A stretch of DNA of 64,000 nt from Aphrophora alni (GCA_963513935.1 OY740768.1:463904-527903); one strand, 5' to 3'; counted from the first letter of the stretch, positions 37,016 through 49,302 are shown. Made by a program: numbers and translations. The notes: generated from the letters alone by a model not told the origin.

Positions 37016-40000
37016 AAACAATATTTGTTTTGTGCCTGTACTATAATATTTTATTACTTGTAATTTTGTACATGATTTGAGTCATTAAATCTTCACCTTT
37101 TATTAAAATTTGGTCTAAATCTGTAGAGCCTATTTTGAGAAATTATGTCTTTTTTAACAGCCCAATGGCAGATTTTTGGTGTTTTAGCAAAAACTCTCAA
37201 ACTGGGATTTTTGAAGAGTTAACAAAAAATACATTTTGTTTGAGTGCTTAAGAGACTATTCTTAAGAAAAAAATTTATAAAATTCTAATTTTTTCTTTTT
37301 GTCTTCTTATGGTAGCTACTCCCAAATTTTGAGTTATGAAAAACAAATCCTGTGGTACGGTTTGGCCAAAATATATCCACTTATCAAATTTTATTAAAAT
37401 GGGCCTAGACATTTCAGCTGTACAGACTGCAGACTGCACAGATTATAGACATCATTCCAAAAACCGGTTTTTTTTAACTTAGGACACCTAAATGGATATA
37501 CCGTATTTGAAAAATACTCTAATTTTTTGACTCTTCATATACTTTCTCAACATTACATATATTTGAGAGAAAGTAATAAACATTAAAAAAAATGTTATAG
37601 ATTTGTATAAAACAAACAAAAATCATTACAATTTATCAATAGAAAAGTTTTGTTCACATTCTATCTTTTCAGTTTATAGTGCCTCCAAATTGTGTGCAAA
37701 TCAATGTCAGAAATTCCTCTCTGATTGATCTGTAATTCGTTTGTGAGAGGGTCGGAGCTCTTACTTCATTATTATATTATGTTTAATAAATTACAACCAT
37801 TATACATTATTATTTAAATTCTGTGTTTTTTTAATTTTTTTTATTAAATTATTACTTTGGATTGTGGTTTAACATTTATTCAAAGATGACCATCTACAAA
37901 TTCGTGTTTTTTTTTCTCTTTTATTTTTTTTAATTAACATATGTTTAACAATTAAGTAATTTATACACAATAAATATTATTTCTTCTTCACAATACCCTT
38001 ATATTATTAATTAATGTTAATAATTAAATTGTTAACATTCATTTTCTTTCATAATTATTAAACATTTGCATTTTAATGGTAGATTCAAAGGCTGTTATTT
38101 CAATTACCACTCATTCCATATTTCTAAATGAAAGTTATTCAAATAAATTTTATTGTATTGCATTAATTGAATACTACTTTACTTAAATTGTATAATGTCC
38201 TTAAGGCAGTATTTAATTTCTCCCAAAACGGAACTATTCAAAATTTATTCCTACATCTTATTACTAATATCTTCCCCTCATGGAAATAAGTAATGATATG
38301 GAAATCCAGAAACTCCTTTATTCCTACAGAAAGATATTCACTGGTAATAAGAACAGATATGGTAATCCCAAAATCCAACCTGGACCTATACCTTTCTTCA
38401 TCTAGTATTGGGTTAGGTTAGATCCCTCTCTTGACCAACTCTTACACTAATAAAGTGTTCGGAAGTCTGGTGGTCTCTATTTTTGTTAAACCCAAGACGA
38501 TTTTTAAACTTTAAAAAACAACAAAAATTACTGATGTCAACAATACATAAATTTAACTAAAGTTTTTATAGTTTTATGAATATGAATAGGTAATCTCAAA
38601 TTGATTAAACCATTGTTGCTGTTTATTGAGTCATGTAAACATGATATGTTTGCGCATTTATTTGCATAAAGTTTTTAAGCAGCAAATACAAACCGGACCA
38701 TATTTAAAAACCATTCTTTGTATATTTTGTTAATATTATAAAATATTATTGTCTTGCAAACTTCCCAATTAAAATAGAAACGGCAGAAATGATAAAACCA
38801 CCATTACGTTGAAAATTAAATCTCTATTGTCTAATTTAATTTACTGTTTTTAGTTTATTTAGAACAAATTATTACATTTTATTACAATAATTAATTACAT
38901 ATTAATTTATAAAATTCTCATTAATCATTTAGTTTGCTACATAATTCTTAAATGAGACACAAAATTATATTAAACAAAAATATCCATAAATCTTTTACTA
39001 TTTGATGTATAAATAATGTGACATGGTGGCTAAATCATTTTTATTTGTATTCCGTGTAAACACGATATTAATAAGTAAATCATATTTGTTCATCAATGAT
39101 AAAGTTTTAAACATTAAATGACTCTATGACACTAAAGTTTAGCAATTTTTATAACAAATTCATCATTTTTAAGATTTAAAAAAGATAACGGTATAAAACT
39201 AATCTCAATAGCCTAATTTAGTACTACGCCTTTAAAACATTTTCTTTTCTAGTGTCTTTAAATTTTATGATTAAAATGGTTTTGATTTTTTTGATAATTG
39301 ACTTGTCATTTTAAAGTCTGAATGGTAGCTCAAGCGGACTACAAGTGCTAAGCAGTTCTTGACTGAGCAAGTAGTCAGTACTACATTTATTTTAACATTA
39401 CTCTAAAGTAAAGACAAATATACTTGTGCAAAATTTGATTAAGATCAGCTTAGAGCATATTTTGTTCAAATCATATTTTTTTTCTTATCACAGCTACCCT
39501 CAAATCAAATTTAGCAAAATCGAGTGTCTTTTAACGTATTGTTTTTCACAATGTGTGAAATTTTGAGTGGAAAAACCATAAATATATTTTTATTAATATA
39601 TACAAATATTTTACCCTAGAAATGGAAACCATTTTTTCTATAATGGTAGATCTTGAGGCATGTTTTTTTTAAATTAAAAAATTTACAAAGAATTATAGAT
39701 ATAAAATTAAAACATATCATTTTACTTAGAAAACTCTAAATGTTGTACAAGAGTATTGTAACTATTTTAAAACTCGCCATTTTTGAAAAATTTCCAAATT
39801 GTGCAACACATTACATTCAATAATAAATAATAAAACATATATATAATGAGTTAACAAAAGGTAATAAGTGAACAAACATTGCCAATTTTGGAAAATTATG
39901 TTTAAAATTACTATAAAAAAACATAAAGTCCAAGAGAATAATGTTAAAATCTTAGTTCTTGAATGACACCAAATTACAAAGGAATGGGAAAAAATTAATG

Positions 40001-40020
40001 GTGACTATATCATTTTCAAT
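37016..40020. other. AT-rich DNA without a supported gene
   Basis: Near 37078-37150 is a second copy of the dispersed phrase seen at 29.3 kb. Near 37375-37440 is a 'tattaaaatgggcctagaca' motif of the kind common in insect transposon remnants. An inverted fragment of the AATAGTGTCAGG family lies at 38405-38465. No exon recognised. Confidence 0.5.
38405..38465 (-). repeat. Fragment of the AATAGTGTCAGG family, inverted
   Basis: It reads 'gatccctctcttgaccaact', then 'cttacactaataaagtgttc'. This is the reverse complement of the family's aagagttggtcaagag region with its upstream end. Confidence 0.45.
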
Positions 40021-40090
40021 GAGCCTCCATTTGATCTAGTTGTTTACTTTGTATTAAAGAGGTTCCAAGTTCAAACCCTGGAGAGCTGTG
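40021..40090 (+). ncRNA. tRNA-like segment (SINE head or tRNA relic)
   Basis: An A-box-like tgatctagttgttta (from about 40032) is followed about 30 bases later by a good B box, gttcaaaccc (40069-40078). The T arm ccaag-ttcaaac-cctgg pairs at four of five positions. Possible acceptor-stem halves, agcctcc and ggagagct, flank the unit. The anticodon arm is not convincing, so a tRNA-derived SINE or pseudogene is more likely than a working tRNA. Confidence 0.35.
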
Positions 40091-40879
40091 ATTACCAACA
40101 GACCCAGATCTTGCAAGCTAGACCACAATGAATTGTTGTTCACTAAGGATTTATTTATTTATAAATAAAACATTTAGATATTTAAGTATAGTTTAATAAA
40201 CAATTGAGACACTATCAGTTTAAGAAGGGTAAATTGAGTCGTAATTGCTATCTATTTAAGTTAATGGCATAAACATGTAATTTATTTGTAGGCCTATCAC
40301 TAAAAAAAGTACTTCTATGAAATTTATTTGGCTAAGAATTTAGTTTTCCAAAGTAAAATATAGATTCATTCTATTGCACTGTTAGCGTTGATAATTAATG
40401 TATATAATTACTACATTTCTACAACCTTTAATGAGTAACAAGGAGTGGTAATCCATGTTTTGACATCAGATTTCTAAGAAATGAACAATCTACATTACAT
40501 TTTGCATTCATTCCAGTCTATTCCTGGCTTGACATCAGAATGCTGTGCTTTGAATACATATAAACTACAGTCTGGAAAATTTGTTTAGTTTTCTAGGAAA
40601 CTCTATTATTAAGATATTTTTATTGAATGAGTAATTTTTGTGAATAATATCAATCTTAAATTCAGATTCCTGAGCTGAATCATTGGTTCCTGTTTGGTTT
40701 ACTTCTTCTTTTATGTATTTGTTACGATTTCAATTTTTCCCTCGGTCAACCCAAATAAGTCTCTTCATCCTACTTGGTGATAATTTTAAAATATTTTTTG
40801 TCTACAGTTGTTAACAAAGGGGTATTTTGTTCATTTAAATTATTAGTTTGCAAAACAGCTGATTTCTCAACAGTTTCAC
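40091..40879. other. No gene seen
   Basis: AT-rich DNA without a supported exon. Confidence 0.5.
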
Positions 40880-41429
40880 TTTGCCCACTACTTTGCTCAA
40901 TCCGAATGGCAACCGAACAAAACGAAATTTAGGTTAAGTTTATTTGAATTGATTTATAATATACAGGAAACGTCCCGTATGCAGGTTAGATTAATTCTTA
41001 CATGTAAATAACATAAATAAACAACAAAACAACGTTTTAAAGTTAAAAAAAGAAGTAATTATTCATGAAGATGATTGACAGTGTATGTACACGGTGAGTA
41101 TTGTTCGTTTTCCAAGTTTTGATGTTGGCAATCCCGTTTTCTCAACAATACACATAAGTTATTTGTAATATTCATAAATAACCTCAGTTTTGACGTGAGA
41201 ACTTCTACTCAGTGTTGATGTGTTGTTTAGCACTACTGCTATATTTTGTGTAGTTAGTTTTAAAATATGGACAGTTCAGAGGATGAAAACCTGTTTAAAT
41301 ACCCCGCCTAAATTAGCGGAAAAAGCTAACAACGTTGTACTAAATCTCCTTCCTGTCAAATCAAGGAAAAAGTACCGCCAGTATGAACTGTTTTTGTTGC
41401 CGAAATAACAACTGTAGACAAAGTATAAT
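40880..41429 (+). pseudogene. Tyrosine-recombinase-like (Crypton-type) N-terminal relic
   Basis: From an ATG near 41267 the sequence reads MDSSEDENLFKY. After a +1 shift a second frame continues with PPKLAEKANNVVLNLLPVKS and RKKYRQYELF, ending in a TAA at 41406-41408. The phrase 'A..VV.NLLP.KS...Y' resembles, from memory, the N-terminal helical region of insect proteins with phage-integrase-type tyrosine recombinase domains, some of them Crypton-like. The catalytic part is absent. The left side (tttgcccactactttgctca, about 40879) echoes the gagcaaagtg hairpin at 41430-41541, so both may belong to one decayed element. Assignment is tentative. Confidence 0.4.
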
Positions 41430-41541
41430 GTGCAATTCGTGAGCAAAGTGTCTTTTTTAAACTCGATAAAATTGACGCACGAGGCTTGCCGAGTTTTTTT
41501 CTCTCGTTTAAAAAAGTGCCACTTTGCTCACTAGTTGCATA
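41430..41541. repeat. Inverted repeat with gagcaaagtg arms
   Basis: Left arm tgcaattcgtgagcaaagtg plus cttttttaaac (41430-41461) and right arm gtttaaaaaagtgccacttt plus gctcactagttgca (about 41508-41541) are imperfect reverse complements around a 46-base middle. It is probably a terminal structure of the element holding the recombinase-like relic. Confidence 0.5.
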
Positions 41542-41647
41542 AATAACTAATTTATTTTTAGATTAATTTTTATTTTAAGTGATAACAAAACATTATCCAT
41601 TCTATTTAAACGATCATTCCAATACCATTTGGCTTCCTGTATCCTAA

Positions 41648-42222
41648 TACAGTGTCTTCAGAAAATGTTGTATCAAACTTTAAGTAGCGGTTATATGAGT
41701 CAAAATAAAGAAGAAAGTACCTATAAATATATGTCCGGAAATGCTTTGTTTTCCATCTGTCAGCCATTTTGTGTATTATTGAAAAATAATTATAGCTTTT
41801 GAAATTATTAAGATTTTGAGTCAAAATTTGGTAAATACATTTTTCATATCACCTTTTTATCAGTATATGTAGAATCAAAGGTTTATCTTATAAATTGTAG
41901 AAATGGTGACTGTTTGAAGTTTTTAACATTGAATATCTCTAAAACCATTAACTGTAAAAAAAATTTAAACGGCAACCATTTTGGAAATGTATAAGATAAT
42001 GTTTTGATTCTGGGTATAATGTTAAGCTATTGTTTAAAAAAAATGTTTGTAGTAAATTTCGGCTTGAAATCTTAATAATTTCAAAAGCTATAATTCTTTT
42101 ATAACACAAAACGGCAGACAAATGGAAAACAAAAGGATTATTCACGTATGTTTACAAGAACCTTTTTCTTTGTTTTGACCTTTAAAGTTTGGCACAACAT
42201 TTTCTGAACACTCTGCATATGT
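41648..42222. repeat. Fold-back element of about 570 bp
   Basis: The left end acagtgtcttcagaaaatgt plus tgtatcaaactttaa returns inverted at the right end, ttaaagtttggcacaacatt plus ttctgaacactctgca. Further mirror pairs include the 'ttttgaaattattaag' / 'cttaataatttcaaaa' segments and the 'agaatcaaaggt'-type text. The terminus style (cag.gtgt.cagaaa) links it to the 15.9-kb element. Short minus-strand frames inside are part of the repeat. Confidence 0.65.
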
Positions 42223-43558
42223 TAATATGTTTAGCTTTTCCCTAATTTCATCATTTTGTAAACTACACCCCTTCATCACTATTAGAAATTTTATTTCTCT
42301 TGATGTTCATGACTCAAGCTTGTTTTACAATAATTATTATTTAAATTTGTTATGAGTATTCTTAATTATAGCTTTATTGTTTAAAAGCTTTTGATGTTTA
42401 CACTACATCAAATCCCAGTGAAAATCATTTAATATATTTAGATAATTTATCTTAGGAAAACAAAATAGGTAAAAAATGTTTTTCATATATGTTTTTTTGA
42501 TAGAATATATATATTTATATTTTATAACAAAAACATTTTGTCTTTTTTTAAATTTACATTTATTTACATTTTATAAAAATATACAAAAAATACTAGGTTT
42601 TATAAATATTTTGTGTAGGCTTACACAATTACATTTAAACAATTGTAAAACAAACAAAAATAATAATAATTTCTATGCACAAATATATTCCGTATGTTGC
42701 ACATCAAAAGAGGTATCCTCCATTCTTCTGGATTTTCCTTGCTCTTTCTTTTCCCTTCCTGTACTGTTTTTGAGCCTTGTCTTGGTAGAATGAAGATCTT
42801 TTCTTTGAAATCCTTTTCTGATAGATGTTCTCACTCGCTGGTATTCAAAATCTGTGTGCTGATCTTTTTGTCGATTACATTTTCATATAAGACACAGCCA
42901 TTTCACAACACACACAAAGATTATACAAAAGCAAGTTTTCACTACTAACTCACTTATTATTTGAAGTTATGTATATTTGGGATTAATATTATTATATAGA
43001 ATTCAGAATTAACATATATATATATTTATTTGTGTTCATAAATATAGACAAAAACTAGCTTCAAATTTAGATTGGTTCAAATTTTATTGAGTTTTAGACT
43101 CGTATAAATCATGTTAATCAGATATACATATTATGTGTATAACATATTCATAATATATCTTCTTATAATTAATTGTCTCAGATATCGAAAAAAATAAAGG
43201 ATCTTTCTTAAACACACGCCTTTATAAATGTCGTGTCGTTTACTTTATGATAAAAAATCCATGTATGAACAGAATAGATGGAGAGAGTAAAAAGATTTAT
43301 GTGAAAAAAATAGTAAAATAATACTTACATTGTATCATGAAAGTTAAATCAGTTAAAAGCAACTCTAAAAATTCCAAGAGATATTTAAGTGTGCTTATAT
43401 TTACGAGCTATAGTTTATCAGAAGATTATAAAGCCAAAGATACACAATCAAGTCCAATCAATTATACATCAAATGTACATCCAATCATTTGTATAGATCT
43501 GAAAGTATGAACTGTCACACACTTATCAAATCCACTGTAAGTGATATAAAGCCTTATA

Positions 43559-43605
<47 letters not shown>

Positions 43606-44830
43606 TGAGCTATTTATACACCTTATTCACATAAAACAAATGTTATTTTAAATATATAATATATATTATTACATAATACAATGAATATGAATCACATAAA
43701 ACTTTAGATATTAAAAAATAAAATTGTAACATATGATAAATTATTTATTTTATTAGTAGTGTGTTAGTTTCAAATACTGTAAACAATATTTTCATCTCAA
43801 TAGGCATCAGAAACTTATGTAGTTAAAATATGACCTTTCTATTTATTCTATCATATAGATCAGTCAAATCACCAAATCAAATATTAGAAATACATTCTTC
43901 TGTGATAGACGATACATTTTTGGGTTAGAAGTCTTTGAAATAATCAATTTGAAGATGGGATTTGACCATGTGTGACCTTTGAGCTTAATGCCTTCTTACA
44001 AATTGTTGATTGTGTTTGGTATGTTTTTTTATACAACGATATTGAAACATTGGTGAGCATATCCACTTCTTGAACTAAATTGGAACCAGAGAAAAAGTGT
44101 TGTTGAGAACCTTTTTATACATTGAAAATGATCATGTCTTTGGTTTAACCTTTTGAGTATCATTTCAGAGGGAGCCTTTATTAATGTGTGTTAGTTTGCA
44201 TAGCTTATGTTACGAACCAACTAAACCTATTTTTGTTCATTCCCAATTTTTAAATAGAATGAACTTATTAAATTTCAATCATAATCTTAACAATAATAAA
44301 AAAATGATGAATAATAAAACATGAAATCAGTATAACTAAACAAGTTGCAAGTTTTTCTTGGATCAGCACAATAAAGTTTCAAATTTTCAAACAATTCCTA
44401 CTATTTCACTCATAAAGTAAGGAATTTGTTTTAATCATAACATATACAAAGCTGGACTCTAATTTATTGCTGTTATGTGTAATTTATCTGTAACACGTAG
44501 TTTTTCAAGTAATTACAAAATTACTGTTACTCTATTGATGTAATGTGGGATTTTATAACACAAACTTGCGTCACATCAATAGATTATGATCAATGGTCTG
44601 TTTGATGCAATGATGTTATCAATTACCTGGTATAGCCTAACAATTAAAATATTATAACAATAACATTGAATTTTTGCAATATTTCTTCCGGAAAACAACA
44701 GGTTGATTGGAGATTATGTATTATTTATCTAATCCTGTCATGCGAAACAACCTATTCACCGGTTTTTGGACCAACACCTACTGTATGCGCCAACCATTTG
44801 GCTCAGAACTGAATAAACGTTAAACTGTCT
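42223..44830. other. AT-rich DNA without a supported gene
   Basis: Contains a compound (TA)n tract at about 43555-43606. The open frames at 42476-42948 are Phe/Leu/Ile/Lys-rich with no recognised domain and no splice context. Confidence 0.5.
43555..43606. repeat. (TA)n microsatellite
   Basis: A TA run of about 50 bases with one interruption (tacata). Confidence 0.9.
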
Positions 44831-45032
44831 TGAACAAATCATGATTTGTTGTTACCAAGGCAACTAGGATGATTGTTGTTCGATCAAATGCAGTCCATTT
44901 AAGAGTTGTCATAATTAAAATATACAGTTCAAATTTAACACAAGTTATTCAGTTCTAGTTATGAAATTCATTCTTAGTAAGTAACTATATAAATACATTA
45001 GACATATAATCAATGAAAGTCAGTACACAACA
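44831..45032 (+). mobile_element. 5' LTR of a Ty3/Gypsy-type element
   Basis: This segment aligns with 49106-49302 along its whole length. Shared text includes aaggcaactag, cagtccaa/tttaa, aatatacagttcaa, ttattcagttc and tagtaagtaactatataaat, with many substitutions. The start is less certain (from about 44831) and the end is placed at ...acaaca. A tggcgaagag stretch from 45036 sits where a tRNA primer-binding site belongs. About 200 bp is short for an LTR. The divergence between LTRs marks an old insertion. Confidence 0.7.
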
Positions 45033-45203
45033 ATATTGGCGAAGAGTAAAACTTATTAATTTCAGTGATGTAAGCTAGCCTAGATCTAAAAAGTTGGATT
45101 TTAACTAGGTCTAGATTAAATGAAAGTTTTTATATTGAGTTGTAAAATGTAAATAATTAATTAAAAGTAATGTATATATAATATTGTTATACCTAAATTC
45201 ATA

Positions 45204-46000
45204 ATGACAGAAGAAGAAAATGTTAATATACAATACTTTATTAATTTACTTAAACTATTACAAGCTAGTCACCCATCGACCATGACTATGCCCATAATAA
45301 ATATAAATTTAGAACCTTTCGATGAAAAATTAGAATATTTGTCTACATATATTCAAATATTACAAAGTTAATTAGTCCTAAAAACATTAAGAATGATGAG
45401 GAAAAAGAACATATTTTAATAAATTGCATTTATACAAAAACATATCAATTGCTAGCTACCCTAAAAGCGCCTAATTTACCAAACATGCAAACATACGATC
45501 AGCTGCTTAAGCTATTAATAAACAATTTAACTCCTATATCAAATCAAATTACACACCGGTGCAAATTTTTACTTACAACATGAAGGTGAATATCACAATA
45601 CAACTTTATACATTGTGATATTAAATATACAAATTGTAATCAATCAACAATGAATACACATTTATATTCGCTCTTTATATGGGGTTTGCATGATTCAGAC
45701 ATTCGAGAAAAAGATTATTGCAAGAAATAAATATTATTACTTTTGAAAGAGCCGCAAAAATTCCTCTTGCTGTGGAAGCTTCAAAGTTATAAAGTAAACA
45801 AATACAAGGTGCATTTTAAACAATACAACGTAAACAAAATACTTATAAGACTAATATGACTCTCAAACAATTTGAATCTATTCATAAAAACGTTTCTACA
45901 AGATATGTTAAATGTTTTCAGTCTGGTAAAGGAAATCATAAAGTTAATCTCTATAAGAAAAAGAAATTATTTTGTAAATATTGTTCAACTAAAGATTAGG
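45204..46000 (+). pseudogene. Gag-like region, broken
   Basis: An ATG at 45204 opens a frame of about 55 codons starting MTEEENVNIQYF and containing MPIININLEPFDEKLEYL, a wording typical of insect Gypsy Gag proteins ('FDP..E.W..Y'). Stops and shifts follow. Near 45905-46000 two degenerate zinc-knuckle motifs are visible: CFQSGKGNH, and CKYCSTKD. It is the first coding unit after the 5' LTR. Confidence 0.65.
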
Positions 46001-46189
46001 TTGAAACAGTATGCATTAAAATAAATAATGAGGGGACTGTTTCTTTCAATAGGCCACCACTAAATGATATCTCCTTTCTTAAAAATTACCAACTACAAAC
46101 ACCCTTAATGTTGCATCTTAAGACAGCAAAGACAAATATACATTTTTAAACCACCAGGAATCAGATTGCACTAAATATTTTATTATATA

Positions 46190-46260
46190 ATTATAAATAA
46201 AGTTACGTGGAAAATGGTATATGATACAGGGTCTGTGGTTATTATTATCTGCTAAAACAA
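46190..46260 (+). pseudogene. Retropepsin active-site fragment
   Basis: The frame reads KMVYDTGSVVIII, holding the D-T-G catalytic motif of retroviral-type aspartic proteases, then a stop. It lies between the Gag zinc knuckles and the reverse transcriptase, as expected. Confidence 0.6.
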
Positions 46261-46569
46261 TTTTAAAACCTTATTTCCAGAAAATTTTAACTCAACTAAA
46301 AACATATACAAATAAAGTTTTGTCCTGTTGTTGGCATTGCCAAAGTCCAAATTCTATACAACTCCTTATTAAAAAATACAGTGTACACATTGTTAAAGGA
46401 AATAATGATACAATTATTGGGTGAAATTGGATGAAAACAACAAGAATGTTAAACTCATTGATATTCCTGAAATTAAGTCTATTTCTAACAAAAATATTAT
46501 AATTCAAAACTAAATCAAAATTTATTTAAAGTTATTTAAAAAGAGAAAATTGGCAATATTCCTAATATT

Positions 46570-47411
46570 AATAGACTACGTGAAAATTCTAAACCAAGAC
46601 AAATACCCTTCGACATTTGGGACTTGGTTATTGATGAAATTAATAGATTAGAAAAACTTGAAATTTAAAAAAATTTGAAACTTCTAATTGGAGTACATTA
46701 TTACTACTAATCATTAAAAAAGATAATATTAGTTCGTGTGGTGATTACAAAGTCACTCTAAGACTAAACACCCCATACCATGCATTGATTTATACATGAA
46801 TTAAAAGGAGGGAAAGTATTTTTCAACACTTGATGTTTGCAAGGCATATTGACAATAAATTATGTATGAACAATGAAAGTTCCATTTGACAAACTGTCAC
46901 TACACTTGAATGCTCATACAGGGTTAAAAAACTAATGTTTGGAGATAAAACTGCGAAAAATATTTGCATTTATGGATTTAGTAATTCAAGGGTGAAAGTA
47001 ATTGTCTATTTCTTTGATGACAATATTGTTCAAGGGCGTACAATTGAAGATGCATATTATTGTTACAAAAACTAAACAACAATGATTTACATTTGAATCC
47101 AAACAAACTCAAACTGTTTCAAAAATCTATAGAGTAACTAGGTCATACTATTGATGAAAATGGTCTTCATAAAACTAAAGAGAAAATACAAGATATTTTT
47201 TCAAATTCAACATCCTGAGAATGTCTCATATATTTGTCAGTTTCTAGGAATGGTAAACTATTATAATAATTTCATATCACATCTGTTAACATGGTTGTTT
47301 CAAAAAGCCAAACAATTCAAATGGACTGAAGAATGTGAAAAAGCATTTCATTCAAATAAAGGTGACATTACAAGTTATCAAGTTCTCACACCTGTGATAT
47401 TAAATTACTGA
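46570..47411 (+). pseudogene. Reverse transcriptase region, broken
   Basis: Pieces in several frames follow the Gypsy order: PFDIWDLVIDEINRLEKLEI, CGDYKVTLRLN, a 'kggkvF' palm start, VYFFDDNIVQG (the YxDD catalytic box, here with Phe), then from 47190 HPENVSYICQFLGMVNYYNN and FKWTEECEKAF, typical of the end of the polymerase toward RNase H. At least four frame changes and several stops separate them. Confidence 0.75.
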
Positions 47412-47465
47412 GATTAATATCACAGGTGTGATATTAAATTAATATCACACCTGTGATATTAATCT
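47385..47465. repeat. Cluster of palindromic TAATATCACAGGTGTGATATTA units
   Basis: A half unit (from 47387) and two near-palindromic 22-base units (about 47415-47436 and 47440-47461) follow in alternating orientation. Related text occurs near 45590-45630 inside the same retrotransposon. It lies at the polymerase/RNase H boundary. Confidence 0.7.
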
Positions 47466-47918
47466 CCTTATGCTCTATTTGCAATCTTATCTCAGAGGAT
47501 GAGAGACGTTTTTCGTTCCAAGTCATTAACAAGGAGTGAGAATAATTACAATCAATTAGACAAAGTAGCTACAGCGATTTACTTGAAATAACACTAGTTT
47601 TACCAAAATAGTTATGGATGAGACTTTACACTCATTACTGAAAATAAACCTTTAACTTGAGTTTTCAAACTTCAAGAGTTTCTCAAAATACACCCGACTG
47701 TGAATATCCTGAAGATACAGTATTTAAATACATGAAGATTTTTTATTATTACAAGTTCTACAACAGCATTAGAAACAAAAATGGACAAAATTTTACATGA
47801 AGTTAGGTATGAAAGCAGGGAATTAGGAATCAAAGAGAGAATTCAAAGGGAAAGAAGTTGAGTTATTGTTACAAAATGGATATAATTTCAGAGATACAAG
47901 AGTTCGAAAAACACTAGA

Positions 47919-47919
47919 A

Positions 47920-47963
<44 letters not shown>
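47919..47963. repeat. (TA)n microsatellite
   Basis: A TA run of about 42 bases inside the retrotransposon, just before its integrase part. Confidence 0.95.
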
Positions 47964-47967
<4 letters not shown>

Positions 47968-47984
47968 TGAACTACACATTGTGA

Positions 47985-48600
47985 ATTTAAAAGTTCATTT
48001 ACATTGGTATTGTGGAAGTGAAAGTAATTGCAAGAAAAATATTGATAGAGACATTGAACTCCTTGCCAAAGACTGTAAAGATTGTTGTAAGGTATATAAT
48101 GAAATTTCTTAAGTATCGTACATCTTTAAGAAACTCCTACTGCTCCATGGATTTGATTACAAATCAATTTTTCTGGTCTGTATACGGAACATTATTTCTT
48201 AATTCTAGAGGATGGATAATCAAAATGGTAGGAAGCAATTCCTACCAAAAAATAACCATTGAATGCATGACAGACACATTTTTGTGTTTTGGACTTCCTC
48301 AAGTTATTGTTACAGACAATGGTAGTGTTTTCACTTCAAACAAATTTAAACTATTTTTACAATCAAAAGGTATCAGTTATATTAACAAATCTATTAACAA
48401 AAAATCTATTAACAATCTATTTTACAAATGGGTTGTTTGAACGATATGTACAAACATTTTAAAATTATTTATGTGCTGTGATGAATGTTTTGGAAGGTTT
48501 AAATCTTAAACTTAATCAATACAGAAATATTCCAAATGCTACCACTAGGAAAAGTCCACCAGAAATATCATTTATAGAGTTGTGATATAGACATCCGCAA
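47985..48600 (+). pseudogene. Integrase region, broken
   Basis: A zinc-binding-like start contains KDCKDCCKV. Further on, CFGLPQVIVTDNGSVFTS carries the second catalytic Asp context of retroviral-type integrases (GLP..VTDNG..FTS). The longest open piece is 48012-48440, but its upstream half is not in the integrase frame. A segment near 48480-48600 (ending in 'kSPPEISF') resembles the usual integrase C-terminal 'T..SP.ELLFG' motif. Confidence 0.7.
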
Positions 48601-49105
48601 ACAGATATGTCCTGTGATAAATTAATTGTATTTGTGTTTTATTTTATCTTTTGACATGTACATCATTGTACAAAAATAGTGTTACAAAACATTACATATA
48701 TAAAATGGAAAAAAGGAAATTTTGAGCAATGGAAAGTTGGACAGGGTTAGGTCAACAAACATGTGAACCTAATTAAATCAACAATGTGTACTGATAATGT
48801 GAAACTGAATCAAGACACACTACCACAATTATTTACACCAGTTAAATTTCAACATCAGTAGAGATACAAGCTCCATTTTGGAATAAATATTAAATTCAAA
48901 TGAACATAACCAAGCACATCTTTATTCATAAAACTTGACAAGATTCTATCACTACAACCATCTATTCAGACTGATGATTTATAATGGAAAGAAATCTACA
49001 ATTACACCCATTATTATGAAGATTAACAAGAGTTGGAAGAGCACCAGTTCGTTTGGACTTATAATATCAAACTCTAGGCTATGATGTTCTTTTTTAGGGA
49101 GGAAG

Positions 49106-49302
49106 TGTTATATAAATGATTTGTCAAGGCAACTAGAACGATTGTCATTCGATCAGACGCAGTCCAAATAAAAGTTGTCATATATAAAATATACAGTTCA
49201 AGTTTACTATAAATTATTCAGTTCCAGTTATTTAAATTATTATTAGTAAGTAACTATATAAATACAACATGTCTGTAATCAGTTAAAGTCGGTACTTAAA
49301 CA
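49106..49302 (+). mobile_element. 3' LTR of the Ty3/Gypsy-type element
   Basis: It starts tgttatataaatgatttg directly after the purine tract aggga-ggaag and ends ...acttaaaca. Starting TG and ending CA fits LTR ends. It aligns with 44831-45032. Confidence 0.75.

Larger units (their letters stand above)
44831..49302 (+). mobile_element. Decayed Ty3/Gypsy LTR retrotransposon, about 4.5 kb
   Basis: Order seen: 5' LTR, primer-site-like stretch, Gag with degenerate zinc knuckles, protease, reverse transcriptase with connection to RNase H, integrase, purine tract aggga-ggaag (49096-49105), 3' LTR. Protease, reverse transcriptase, integrase in that order defines Ty3/Gypsy. All domains are broken by stops and frameshifts, so no protein can be made from it as it stands. 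A (TA)n tract has grown inside the integrase part. No envelope gene is seen. No clear target-site duplication was found at the ends. Confidence 0.8.

Noticed and set aside
42476..42948. Two overlapping frames of 84-105 codons
   Set aside because: Composition is Phe, Leu, Ile, Lys and Asn as expected of AT-rich noise; no domain, signal or splice sites.
48012..48440. 142-codon frame as a working integrase gene
   Set aside because: Only its second half is in the integrase frame; the first half is out of frame, and the element is broken throughout.
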